NCBI GenBank assembly: GCA_015485455.1
Contig: WFTN01000430.1
Coordinates: forward strand, 1-11,748
Length of the DNA stretch: 11,748 bases
Direction of reading: 5' to 3'
From: Planctomycetota bacterium
Lineage (GTDB): Bacteria; Planctomycetota; GCA-002687715; DRQF01
The first letter of the stretch is position 1. Every line of letters starts with the position of its first letter. This document shows positions 1 to 6,721 of this stretch, piece by piece. A program made the position numbers and the translations under genes. The notes beneath the pieces are model-generated. The model was not told the DNA's origin. It saw only the letters and a list, made by a program, of their open reading frames with translations, and ran no database searches.

Positions 1-870
1 ATCTCCATCGATTGATAAATGAAAAATGGAGAATACGTTGCCAAACCACAAACCGCCTCGCCCATCTGCGACGACTTGCAAATCGGGACTTCGGCTGAAG
101 AATGGCCGCAATTGGATTTGACTTTTGACGAAGGAAAATGACGATGGGTCTAACTTTCCTTCGATACGTTTGAGCTTCGCAATCCAATCCTCTCCGACTA
201 ACCAGAGCTCGCCACGAATTTCATCGAAGGTGGCGCCTCGAATGTTCTTGGTGGAATCTGGCAGATCAAAAGGGGATGCGTCTCCAGTAGCAGGATCGAC
301 ACGAAAAATCCCATCTTTGGTTGTTAGGAGAAACGCATCGGTCGATTTGACGATGGGCCCCGTCTCAGTGGGTGGGTGCTCCAAAGAGGTCCAATGAACT
401 CGTTGCCATTTCCCTTCCCGATAAATCATGAAGTTGCCATCGGTGTAGCGAATCAAGACCACGGGGTTTCCCTTGTGCCAAATCGTCTCTATCTGAGTGT
501 TTCTGATCTTGCGTCTGCCTGGTGGCCCAGGGAATTCATGCCACTTGCCATCTTTCAAGTAGCTCACTTCAAAAATTGTCGTGGCCCAAATACGACCCAT
601 GGAGTCAGCGCTACAGTGAATAGGTGGCTTCAAGTTTTCCGGGTCACCGAATCCTTCGCAGACTTTCCACTGTTCACCGTCATAGCTCATCATTCCTGAA
701 CGGGATGCAAACCACAGGCGTCCATCACCATCCTGGGTTGTGGAGAGGCAATTGACTGCGGGCATTCCGGCTGAAAGATCGTATGTCCTGGTGTGAAACC
801 TTTGACTGAGGCCACTTGAGCAAAGGAGGAGAACTCCTAAACAGCAATAGATCGTTTTCTGTTTCAACAT
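1..870 (-). CDS. Secreted/sensor beta-propeller protein (two-component regulator propeller type), 5' part only
   Basis: The minus-strand frame is open from an ATG at 870 down to base 1 (290 codons), so the C-terminal part lies outside the window. Residues 1-23 form a signal peptide or membrane anchor (MLKQKTIYCCLGVLLLCSSG). Propeller-like blades follow: 'DGDGRLWFASRSGMMSYDGEQW' around 47-68, 'MGRIWATT...DGKWHEF' around 91-112, 'TTKDGIFRVDPATG' around 183-196 and 'DGRGGLWFG' around 269-277. This D-G-RLWFxTxxG-YDG-W pattern is typical of periplasmic Reg_prop sensor domains, which are often joined to a histidine kinase or GGDEF output, but such propellers also occur alone. The effector part is not visible, so a sensor-kinase call would be a guess. 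The gene is divergent from the transporter at 1127; no clear ribosome binding site precedes the ATG. Confidence 0.8.
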   Translation of the reverse strand, partial: MLKQKTIYCCLGVLLLCSSGLSQRFHTRTYDLSAGMPAVNCLSTTQDGDGRLWFASRSGMMSYDGEQWKVCEGFGDPENLKPPIHCSADSMGRIWATTIFEVSYLKDGKWHEFPGPPGRRKIRNTQIETIWHKGNPVVLIRYTDGNFMIYREGKWQRVHWTSLEHPPTETGPIVKSTDAFLLTTKDGIFRVDPATGDASPFDLPDSTKNIRGATFDEIRGELWLVGEDWIAKLKRIEGKLDPSSFSFVKSQIQLRPFFSRSPDLQVVADGRGGLWFGNVFSIFHLSIDGD

Positions 871-1126
871 CACTAGTCAGTTATTTTGCCGTTTGTCTTT
901 GGGAGCGTTGCTTCTGAGACGTCGACCACTGAGAAATAGGGTGAGATGTGATGCGGCGCGGCCTCTCAACCTGTGCTTTGAATCCTACCAGAGAAGTCGA
1001 GTTTTGAAAGGACTGGATATTGGTTTGAGGGGAATCCTCCCATGTTGCCTTGAAAGCCCATGGATTCGCTAACTCAGGATGGAGAAGAACTTTGCAGTGG
1101 ACAGCCTTGTCAGCTATCTTTTTGCC
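871..1126. other. Divergent intergenic region between propeller gene and transporter
   Basis: About 250 bases separate the two divergent genes and should hold both promoters. I found no convincing -35/-10 pair. Because the downstream gene is a queuosine-precursor transporter I looked for a class I preQ1 riboswitch (small C-rich hairpin followed by an A-rich AACUAA-type tail) and did not find one. A small GAGG...CCTC hairpin lies near 1027-1039. The short open frames in this stretch have no ribosome binding site and no family character. Confidence 0.4.
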
Positions 1127-1915
1127 ATGAATCAAGAAGAACCAATTGCGGCGAAATCCACCAGGCCGGGAAGTGTTGTCACTGTCGAAAAGATGCCGTG
1201 GGAAGATCGTATCTATGTTGTCCTTGTGTGTTTGTTCACTACTTTATTGGTCCTTACAAACATTGTGGGAGTCAAGCTATTTGAGTTGACCCTGCCATTC
1301 GCAGTCTTCGGGCACGACGTGGTAACTTTACCGACTGGGCTTTTGACTTATCCCCTCACTTTCTTAGTGACTGATGTTGTCTCGGAGATTTACGGAAGGA
1401 AGCGGGCCGATGTGATGGTGTGGTTGGGTTTTGCCATGAGCCTTTTGATGCTCGGGATCGTGCAGCTCACAATCGCCATTGATCCAGCGAGTCATTGGGC
1501 TGCGGCGTCGGGGCTCAAGCTGGCCTACTTTGAGAATTCTCAAGGGATGCAAGATGGCTGGCGCGCGGTTTTTGGTTTGGGGCCCTGGCTTGTGAGTGGT
1601 TCGATGTGTGCCTATTTGGTGGCTCAGCTCTGTGATAACCGTTTGTTTCATTTTTGGCGGGAGCTCACCCAGGGCAAGCATCTTTGGCTAAGGAACAATG
1701 GTTCGACTATCGTGTCTCAATTGTTGGATACCTTGATCGTCAATTCCTTTCTGTTTTACGGTGCCTTCGGTTGGGATTTCGTTTTTGGGATCAAGGTGAT
1801 GGTGGGAGTTTACCTCGTCAAGGTCATGATTGCCTTGCTAGATACGCCATTCTGTTACCTAGCGGTTGCAATGATTCGCCAATTCTTGCGACGGCAAACG
1901 CTCAACTCCAAATAG
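1127..1915 (+). CDS. VUT-family queuosine precursor transporter (YhhQ/DUF165 family)
   Basis: This is an integral inner-membrane protein of the family whose E. coli member YhhQ imports queuosine precursors such as preQ0 and preQ1 for tRNA modification. The family signature is clear: 'PTGLLTYPLTFLVTDVVSEIYGRKRA' after the first two hydrophobic segments, and later 'NNGSTIVSQLLDTLIVNSFLFYG', which matches the conserved SQ-xxD-T-xN region. About six membrane segments are visible. The start is uncertain. The same frame also has ATGs at 1079 (16 residues longer) and 1193; none has a good ribosome binding site. I prefer 1127 (MNQEEPIAAK) because it gives a short hydrophilic tail before the first membrane helix. 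It precedes phoX by 52 bases and may be co-transcribed. Substrate is inferred from family only. Confidence 0.85.
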   Translation: MNQEEPIAAKSTRPGSVVTVEKMPWEDRIYVVLVCLFTTLLVLTNIVGVKLFELTLPFAVFGHDVVTLPTGLLTYPLTFLVTDVVSEIYGRKRADVMVWLGFAMSLLMLGIVQLTIAIDPASHWAAASGLKLAYFENSQGMQDGWRAVFGLGPWLVSGSMCAYLVAQLCDNRLFHFWRELTQGKHLWLRNNGSTIVSQLLDTLIVNSFLFYGAFGWDFVFGIKVMVGVYLVKVMIALLDTPFCYLAVAMIRQFLRRQTLNSK

Positions 1916-1967
1916 ACCATTTCGGCGGGATCTCTGCTAAGATGAGCGAAGCGACAAAGGAAACGAA

Positions 1968-3857
1968 ATGAAGACGAATCCGATGGATGAATTTAGCGAG
2001 CCGACTGAATGCTCGAATCCCTCCACAAGACGGGATGTCCTTAAGCTGGCGATCGGTGGATTGGCAGGTATGCTGCTCCCCGGTTGTTCAACAATCAGTG
2101 GGCCGGAGATGGGCGGGACCCAGCCTAAGCTGGGTTTTCGCTCGATCCCGATTTCTTCTGAAGATGTCGTTCACGTCGCTCCAGGTTACGACTGGAGAAT
2201 CCTCTATGCCTGGGGAGACCCAGTGCAGTCCAGTGGCCCTGAATTCAAGAGTGATGCTTCGAATACCGCAGAAGACCAGTTTCAACAAGCGGGGTGTCAC
2301 CATGATGGCATGGAATTTTTTCCTATTGGTGGTTCATCAACTCATGGGTATCTCTGTCTCAACCATGAGTCTTTTGATGACGGCTTGATTCATCCAGGGG
2401 GCTCTCTTCCAACATCTCAAGAGAAAGCCAAGAAGGGCATGGCGAGTTGTGGTGTCTCTGTCATCGAAGTGAAACGGAATGATCGGGGCATTTGGCAACG
2501 TCTTGACTCCCCCGTCGCCAGAAGGATCACTGCAATGTCTCCCATGCTCATGGCTGGCCCTGCGGCAGGTCACGCACGTTTGCAAACGAGAGTTGACCCT
2601 CAAGGACGGACAGTCTTTGGAACTCTTGGCAATTGCGCTGCGGGCAGAACTCCTTGGGGGACGTATTTGACTTGCGAGGAGAACTTCCAGGATTTCTTCA
2701 AACTTCCCGATGAAGGCGAACGGGTCACAAAGGCTGAAAAACGTTACATGGCTGATGCTGGCTTGATGAATCATTGGCACGAATTCGAGGATCGTTTCGA
2801 CTTCGCCAAAGAACCCAATGAATACAATCGTTTTGGTTGGGTCGTTGAAATTGACCCACGGCAGAAAGCACCCCCCATGAAGCGAACTGCCCTTGGGCGT
2901 TTCCGCCATGAAAATGCAGCTTTGACTCTGTCCAAGGAGAACCACGTTGTTGTCTATATGGGGGATGACTCGAAATTCGAGTACATTTACAAGTTTGTTT
3001 CCAAGGGTGTTTATGACCCCGATGATCACAGCAACATAGATGATCTCCTCAATGTCGGCACACTCTACGTCGCTCAGTTTCTTGATTCTCGTCAGGGCAA
3101 ATGGGTGGAGTTGACCCATGGCAAAAATGGCCTCAACAAGGATTCCGGATTTGCGGACCAAGGAGAAGTGCTGATCCACGCACGTTTGGCTGCTGATCAC
3201 GTTGGGGCTACGACCATGGATCGACCGGAATGGTTGGCAGTTCATGAGCAACTTGGGGAAGTGTTTGTTTCGCTCACGAACAATTCGAAACGGGGTAAGA
3301 GCGGCTATCCTGCCACCAACGAAGCCAACTCCAGAAAGAAGAATATTCATGGCCACATTCTTCGTTGGCGAGAATCTGGGGCAGACGCTGCAGCTACAAC
3401 CTTTTCCTGGAGTCCCCTTATACTGTGCCCTGACGAAGAAGCTGATGTCCACTTCAGCTCTCCTGATGGGATGCATATTGATCAAAGGGGGATTCTCTGG
3501 GTCCAGACGGATGTCTCGTCTAGTAAGTTGAATACGAAAAAGTATGAACGATTCGGTAACAACCAAGTCTTGGCGGTTGATCCGGTGTCCGGGGATGTTC
3601 GACGATTCTTGACTGGTCCAGTTCGTTGCGAAATTACTGGTCTCACGACCACGCCTGATGGCAAGACCTTGTTTGTCAATATTCAGCATCCTGGCCAGCC
3701 GAATGGCGGCCAGACGAAAGAGCCGCAGGATGTTGGCAAATACTCTACTTGGCCAGATGGGGAATCTGAATCGGCTCGCATGGGTCGTCCACAATGTGGA
3801 CGACCCCGCTGTGCGACTCTTGTGATTCAAAGGAAGGATGGGGGCGTTGTGGGTTAA
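1968..3857 (+). CDS. phoX: PhoX-family alkaline phosphatase (DUF839), Tat-type leader with possible lipobox
   Basis: A 629-residue protein of the PhoX family, calcium- and iron-dependent extracytoplasmic phosphomonoesterases that release phosphate from organic phosphate. The leader has a twin-arginine motif (TRRDVLK, residues 20-26), a hydrophobic stretch, and LLPGC ending at Cys40, which could be a lipobox. Family motifs appear in order: 'NCAAGRTPWGTYLTCEENF' (222-240, with the conserved metal-binding-type Cys223 and Glu237/Glu238), 'RFRHENAAL' (311-319), 'DGMHIDQRGILWVQTD' (500-514), 'LFVNIQHPG' (568-576) and the C-terminal 'RPRCATLVIQRKDGG' (612-626). Length is normal for the family. ATG 1968 is supported by AAAGGA at 1956-1961, six bases upstream. 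The residues just before the C-terminal motif are encoded by a perfect inverted repeat (separate entry). No Pho-box was found in the 52-base upstream gap. Confidence 0.92.
   Translation: MKTNPMDEFSEPTECSNPSTRRDVLKLAIGGLAGMLLPGCSTISGPEMGGTQPKLGFRSIPISSEDVVHVAPGYDWRILYAWGDPVQSSGPEFKSDASNTAEDQFQQAGCHHDGMEFFPIGGSSTHGYLCLNHESFDDGLIHPGGSLPTSQEKAKKGMASCGVSVIEVKRNDRGIWQRLDSPVARRITAMSPMLMAGPAAGHARLQTRVDPQGRTVFGTLGNCAAGRTPWGTYLTCEENFQDFFKLPDEGERVTKAEKRYMADAGLMNHWHEFEDRFDFAKEPNEYNRFGWVVEIDPRQKAPPMKRTALGRFRHENAALTLSKENHVVVYMGDDSKFEYIYKFVSKGVYDPDDHSNIDDLLNVGTLYVAQFLDSRQGKWVELTHGKNGLNKDSGFADQGEVLIHARLAADHVGATTMDRPEWLAVHEQLGEVFVSLTNNSKRGKSGYPATNEANSRKKNIHGHILRWRESGADAAATTFSWSPLILCPDEEADVHFSSPDGMHIDQRGILWVQTDVSSSKLNTKKYERFGNNQVLAVDPVSGDVRRFLTGPVRCEITGLTTTPDGKTLFVNIQHPGQPNGGQTKEPQDVGKYSTWPDGESESARMGRPQCGRPRCATLVIQRKDGGVVG
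3782..3806. repeat. Perfect 12-bp inverted repeat inside the phoX coding sequence
   Basis: GGGTCGTCCACA at 3782-3793 is followed by a single A and its exact reverse complement at 3795-3806. It encodes residues around GRPQCGRPR of PhoX (607-614), so the palindrome produces a duplicated GRP motif just before the conserved C-terminal region. It could form a strong hairpin in the mRNA about 50 bases before the stop codon. Confidence 0.9.
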
Positions 3858-3878
3858 GGAGGGTGCCAACCCCCATCC
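3836..3878. terminator. Hairpin between convergent genes, possible bidirectional terminator
   Basis: GGATGGGGG at 3836-3844 pairs exactly with CCCCCATCC at 3870-3878, and a bulged inner TTG/CAA extends the stem. It spans the phoX stop codon (3855-3857) and sits before the end of the opposing glycosyltransferase gene. No T-run follows on either strand, so it is not a canonical Rho-independent terminator. A competing stem GGGTT/AACCC (3851-3855 with 3868-3872) overlaps it. Confidence 0.4.
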
Positions 3879-3893
3879 TGTGAATAGCGTGTC

Positions 3894-4838
3894 TTATGCG
3901 GGGAGGGCGCTCAATGTTTCTTCCAATGGTGGACAGTTTGAGACGACAGTCGCAGCGTCGTGGCGAACATGATTGTTCTTCATCTCGAATTCAAGTTGCT
4001 CCATGGTGAGCATGCCGTTGTCCAGGCACTCCTTCACTAAACCGAAGAAGAAGTTCTCTTGGTTTTGATCTGGATTCTGGCGATAGCGCCCCATGAGGGC
4101 ATACTCCCCGAACATTTTGCGGCGCAAAGTCATGGCCCAGCCGACGACGGGGATCTTGCTGAACTTGTCCGAAGGTCGGAAGTCGACACGCAGTCCTGTC
4201 TTCCACGGCTGAGTGATTCGCTTGGTGGTATGCAAGAAATGGGTTCGTTTGGTTAGAACATCGAGATGATTCCAGGCATCATCGAGAAGCCCTATGCTTT
4301 CCCTTGGTTCATTACGCAGAGGGACCCAGTCTTTGTAGTCGAGCTTCCCTTCAAACATGGAGTTGAATTGTTCTTCGACGCGCCAGTGTTTGAGCTTTTG
4401 ATTGTCTAATAGCATGACACTTGATGCCATGTTGCCATTGATGTCGGTACTCCCTGTTTTTCGTGGTCGGCACCAAATGGCTTTGCCTTGCATGTCCATG
4501 GTGAACAACTTCCAGACATCATCCAAGGCAAAAACATCAGGGTCAACAACGACGGATTTGCCTCGATATCCCATGAGTTCAGGGGGCATGAATCTTGTTG
4601 GGGTGAAAGACTGGAGATCGGACATGACCCAGTTGCGCCAGACACCGTTGCGCAAGAACTTCTTGCCTTCTTTGGCGGCGAAGAACGGATAGTTGCGGTT
4701 GTCCATGATCTTGATGTCAAATTCATCAGCATGGTCAGAGAATCTGCGGAATGAATGTTCGGCAACGATAGCGCCAACCATTTGTTTGGCATTGGTTTGA
4801 ATGAAGACACATGGTTTTGGGTCTGCACTATCTGTCAT
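3894..4838 (-). CDS. Putative GT-A-fold glycosyltransferase, GT8-like
   Basis: A 314-residue cytoplasmic-looking protein without signal peptide. It has the layout of a family-8-type nucleotide-sugar transferase: an N-terminal strand with 'VFIQTNAKQ' (11-19), a 'GKSVVVDPDVFALDD' strand and DxD motif (93-107, Asp99/Asp101) expected to bind metal and the sugar nucleotide, 'NMASSVMLLD' (136-145), and a late 'THFLHTTKRITQPWKTG' (199-215) resembling the family's H-x..KPW motif. I cannot name the sugar or acceptor. A purine-rich AAAGGG on the minus strand lies six bases before the ATG. It is on the same strand as the flippase and GT2 genes but 266 bases from the flippase stop, so it may have its own promoter. 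It converges with phoX. The assignment to GT8 is by motif order only. Confidence 0.7.
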   Translation of the reverse strand: MTDSADPKPCVFIQTNAKQMVGAIVAEHSFRRFSDHADEFDIKIMDNRNYPFFAAKEGKKFLRNGVWRNWVMSDLQSFTPTRFMPPELMGYRGKSVVVDPDVFALDDVWKLFTMDMQGKAIWCRPRKTGSTDINGNMASSVMLLDNQKLKHWRVEEQFNSMFEGKLDYKDWVPLRNEPRESIGLLDDAWNHLDVLTKRTHFLHTTKRITQPWKTGLRVDFRPSDKFSKIPVVGWAMTLRRKMFGEYALMGRYRQNPDQNQENFFFGLVKECLDNGMLTMEQLEFEMKNNHVRHDAATVVSNCPPLEETLSALPA

Positions 4839-5104
4839 CGGTTACCCTTTCTGAAAGACTTGATTCTGGTGTTGCGGGACTCGAGCCCACCCCTAAATTA
4901 TGGTGCTTCACCCATGTTTCAAGGATTCAATCGTTGAAACTGGGAATCTTGCCCCGGGCGTTTCGAAAGCTCGAACCTTAGAAAACCAGGGAATAGAGTT
5001 TGGAGGGGAGTTTCATACACTTGCGTTCTTAGCTGTCAGTTGAAGATTCGCGCCAACCCGACTCATTCATGAGATCGTCGCCCCGAGGTTGTGAATTGGG
5101 CGGG
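4839..5104. promoter_or_regulatory. Intergenic region between flippase and GT8-like gene, with a TTGAAA dyad
   Basis: The gap holds an operator-like dyad GTTTCAA (4916-4922), 11-base spacer, TTGAAAC (4934-4940), with a third TTCAA half-site inside (4926-4930), about 80 bases before the start of the minus-strand gene. A TTTCGAAA palindrome follows at 4961-4968. I could not place a well-spaced -35/-10 pair. The distal end holds repeat copy A (separate entry). No credible gene is present. Confidence 0.45.
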
Positions 5105-5114
5105 TTAAGTTGGC
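5051..5114. repeat. Repeat copy A: attC-like imperfect palindrome at the flippase stop codon
   Basis: Two nested stems are separated by symmetric four-base unpaired segments: AACCCG (5055-5060) with CGGGTT (5101-5106), and ATTCA (5065-5069) with TGAAT (5092-5096). GTTAAGT at 5104-5110 matches the integron core-site consensus GTTRRRY exactly; the opposite end CGCCAAC (5051-5057) keeps 5 of 7 positions of RYYYAAC. The element is about 60 bases long and includes the flippase stop codon (5105-5107). An alternative outer pairing is GCCAAC (5052-5057) with GTTGGC (5109-5114). It carries the 17-bp direct repeat shared with copy B (5062-5078). Confidence 0.6.
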
Positions 5115-6703
5115 AGTAGCTTAGACTTTATCTTGCCTGCTGCTTTCAGGAGATCTTCGCGTTCCCTCCTTTTGAGTGAGAAACGAAAGACAATAACAAC
5201 AAAAATAAGGCTGCCAGGGATTCCGCAAGACATGAGCCCAGCCCATGTGGTGGGCGCAAAGTAGATCGAGAGTGCTAGCCAAAAGAACGACGCGATGAGT
5301 CCGGGTAAGACCCCCGGTAGAACGGTTTCTCTCAACCAGCGTCTTGCGGTGAGGCCGGTAATACGAAAGGCGAAAGGCAAGGCGATGGTAGGAATTACAA
5401 GCACGTTGGCTGCCAAGATCGAAATAGCAGCGCCCAAAGCCCCCATGTCGTAGCCAATGACAAGGACGCTCATGATGGCAATGACGCCGAGGTGAATGGT
5501 CATGACAACACCACAGGTTTGTTTGGCCATGCCAGCAGTATTAGCGATTCTTCCCATCATGATGTTGCCGAATCGAATAGGAAGAATGAGCATCGCGATG
5601 ACCATGACGCGGGTGGTGAGTTCGATGTCTGCTTCTGTTTTTCCCAAATAGAGCGCCACTGCTTTTGGACCGAAAATAATCGCAGGGCAAGTGGCGAAAG
5701 TGGCGAGCCACAGAGCGTATCGTCCACCATTGAGATAGACCGCACGGATTCGGTCTCGTTCTCCATGGGCCCACATGGCGACCAACGGTGGCGCCAAGGG
5801 TTTGAGGGCAGCTAAGGTAAGAGTCTGAACTTGCTTGAGAACCAATGTTCCTAAGTGAAAGGCCGTGACATGGATGCTGCCGGCAAATCGGTTGAGCAAG
5901 AAGATTGACAGGAAAAGCCGGCTCGCTGTGGACGCCTGCTGCAAGAATGTCCATGAACCGAATGACACGATTTCCGGGGCGATCTCTTTTCTTATGTGGC
6001 TGCGCTTGAAGCGAATAGCGGGAACCAAGCGGCGAGACATAAACAGTTTGATAAAGAAGCCGGTTGTGTTTGCCAGGGTCGTAGCGAGGACAACCCAGAC
6101 GACCCTCGTGTCTATGGCGATCAGGAGCAGAGCGAGAAGGGAGATTCTCAGCACTTGGCACCCTAAGTCAATCATGTTGACGAAGACGAATTTTTGTTTG
6201 ATGAAAAGGCCAACACCAAAGGCGGCGAACGATACTCGCAAGACAGCAGCGCTCACCAAGATGGTCATCATCCAACGAGCATCATCTACGAATTGTTCTT
6301 CGATTTTGAGGATGCTGTCTATCTGCCAGATGCCAAGAGCGCCAAAGGCTGCCACCACCAAGCCGGCAATCATCAACAGTGGTGTCATGGTTGAGACGAT
6401 TTCTGTGACGCGTTTCTCGTTGCCTTTGGCGTAAGCATCTACAGAGTAGCGGCCCAAGCCAGCGGTCAAGATTGTGGTGATAAGAGGGACAAAAACCATG
6501 GGAGCAGCGACAACGGGAAAGAGGGAGTACTCTTCAATCGAGACGTGATCGAGAAGGTACTTTTGCAACCAAACCAAGACGGTGAGGCTTATGATGTGGG
6601 TGGCAATCCCGCTCACTGAGTTGATCACCGCAAGTTTGCGGCTCGTAGTGACTTGGTTCTTTGAGCTATTCATGAAGTTGGGATCGTTTTCCTTGTTGGC
6701 CAT
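5105..6703 (-). CDS. Polysaccharide/oligosaccharide flippase (Wzx-like, MOP superfamily)
   Basis: A 532-residue polytopic membrane protein with about 12-14 hydrophobic segments spread along its length, for example 'ISLTVLVWLQKYLLDHVS', 'MTPLLMIAGLVVAAFGALGI' and 'MVIAMLILPIRFGNIMMG'. Size and segment pattern match lipid-linked oligosaccharide flippases of the MOP exporter superfamily, which move undecaprenyl-linked glycan units across the inner membrane. The ATG at 6703 lies 18 bases after the GT2 stop codon, so the two are almost certainly one transcript; the ribosome binding site is weak, and Met11 (MNSSKN) is an alternative start. The last codons and stop lie within repeat copy A. The substrate cannot be told from sequence. 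No polymerase or initiating glycosyl-phosphate transferase is in view. Confidence 0.82.
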   Translation of the reverse strand: MANKENDPNFMNSSKNQVTTSRKLAVINSVSGIATHIISLTVLVWLQKYLLDHVSIEEYSLFPVVAAPMVFVPLITTILTAGLGRYSVDAYAKGNEKRVTEIVSTMTPLLMIAGLVVAAFGALGIWQIDSILKIEEQFVDDARWMMTILVSAAVLRVSFAAFGVGLFIKQKFVFVNMIDLGCQVLRISLLALLLIAIDTRVVWVVLATTLANTTGFFIKLFMSRRLVPAIRFKRSHIRKEIAPEIVSFGSWTFLQQASTASRLFLSIFLLNRFAGSIHVTAFHLGTLVLKQVQTLTLAALKPLAPPLVAMWAHGERDRIRAVYLNGGRYALWLATFATCPAIIFGPKAVALYLGKTEADIELTTRVMVIAMLILPIRFGNIMMGRIANTAGMAKQTCGVVMTIHLGVIAIMSVLVIGYDMGALGAAISILAANVLVIPTIALPFAFRITGLTARRWLRETVLPGVLPGLIASFFWLALSIYFAPTTWAGLMSCGIPGSLIFVVIVFRFSLKRREREDLLKAAGKIKSKLLPT

Positions 6704-6721
6704 CGTCCGTTTCTGTTTCTC

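Noticed and set aside
125..699. Two overlapping plus-strand open frames at the left end
   Set aside because: The minus strand is open through the whole stretch and encodes repeated propeller blades with a signal peptide, so the plus-strand frames are shadows.
871..1126. preQ1 riboswitch upstream of the transporter
   Set aside because: Expected on function, but neither the characteristic hairpin nor the A-rich tail is present.
881..1135. 84-codon minus-strand frame between the propeller and transporter genes
   Set aside because: No ribosome binding site, no family character, and it overlaps the transporter start region.
2337..3869. A 510-codon open frame on the minus strand opposite phoX
   Set aside because: The plus strand encodes an unmistakable PhoX with all family motifs across the same bases. 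The antisense product has no recognisable domain, and its length follows from the codon composition of phoX.
4868..4895. tRNA T-arm-like text on the minus strand (GTGGG-CTCGAGT-CCCGC followed by AACACCA)
   Set aside because: The loop lacks the leading T and no matching acceptor, D-arm or anticodon arm could be found in the 80 bases upstream. Coincidence or at most a short remnant.
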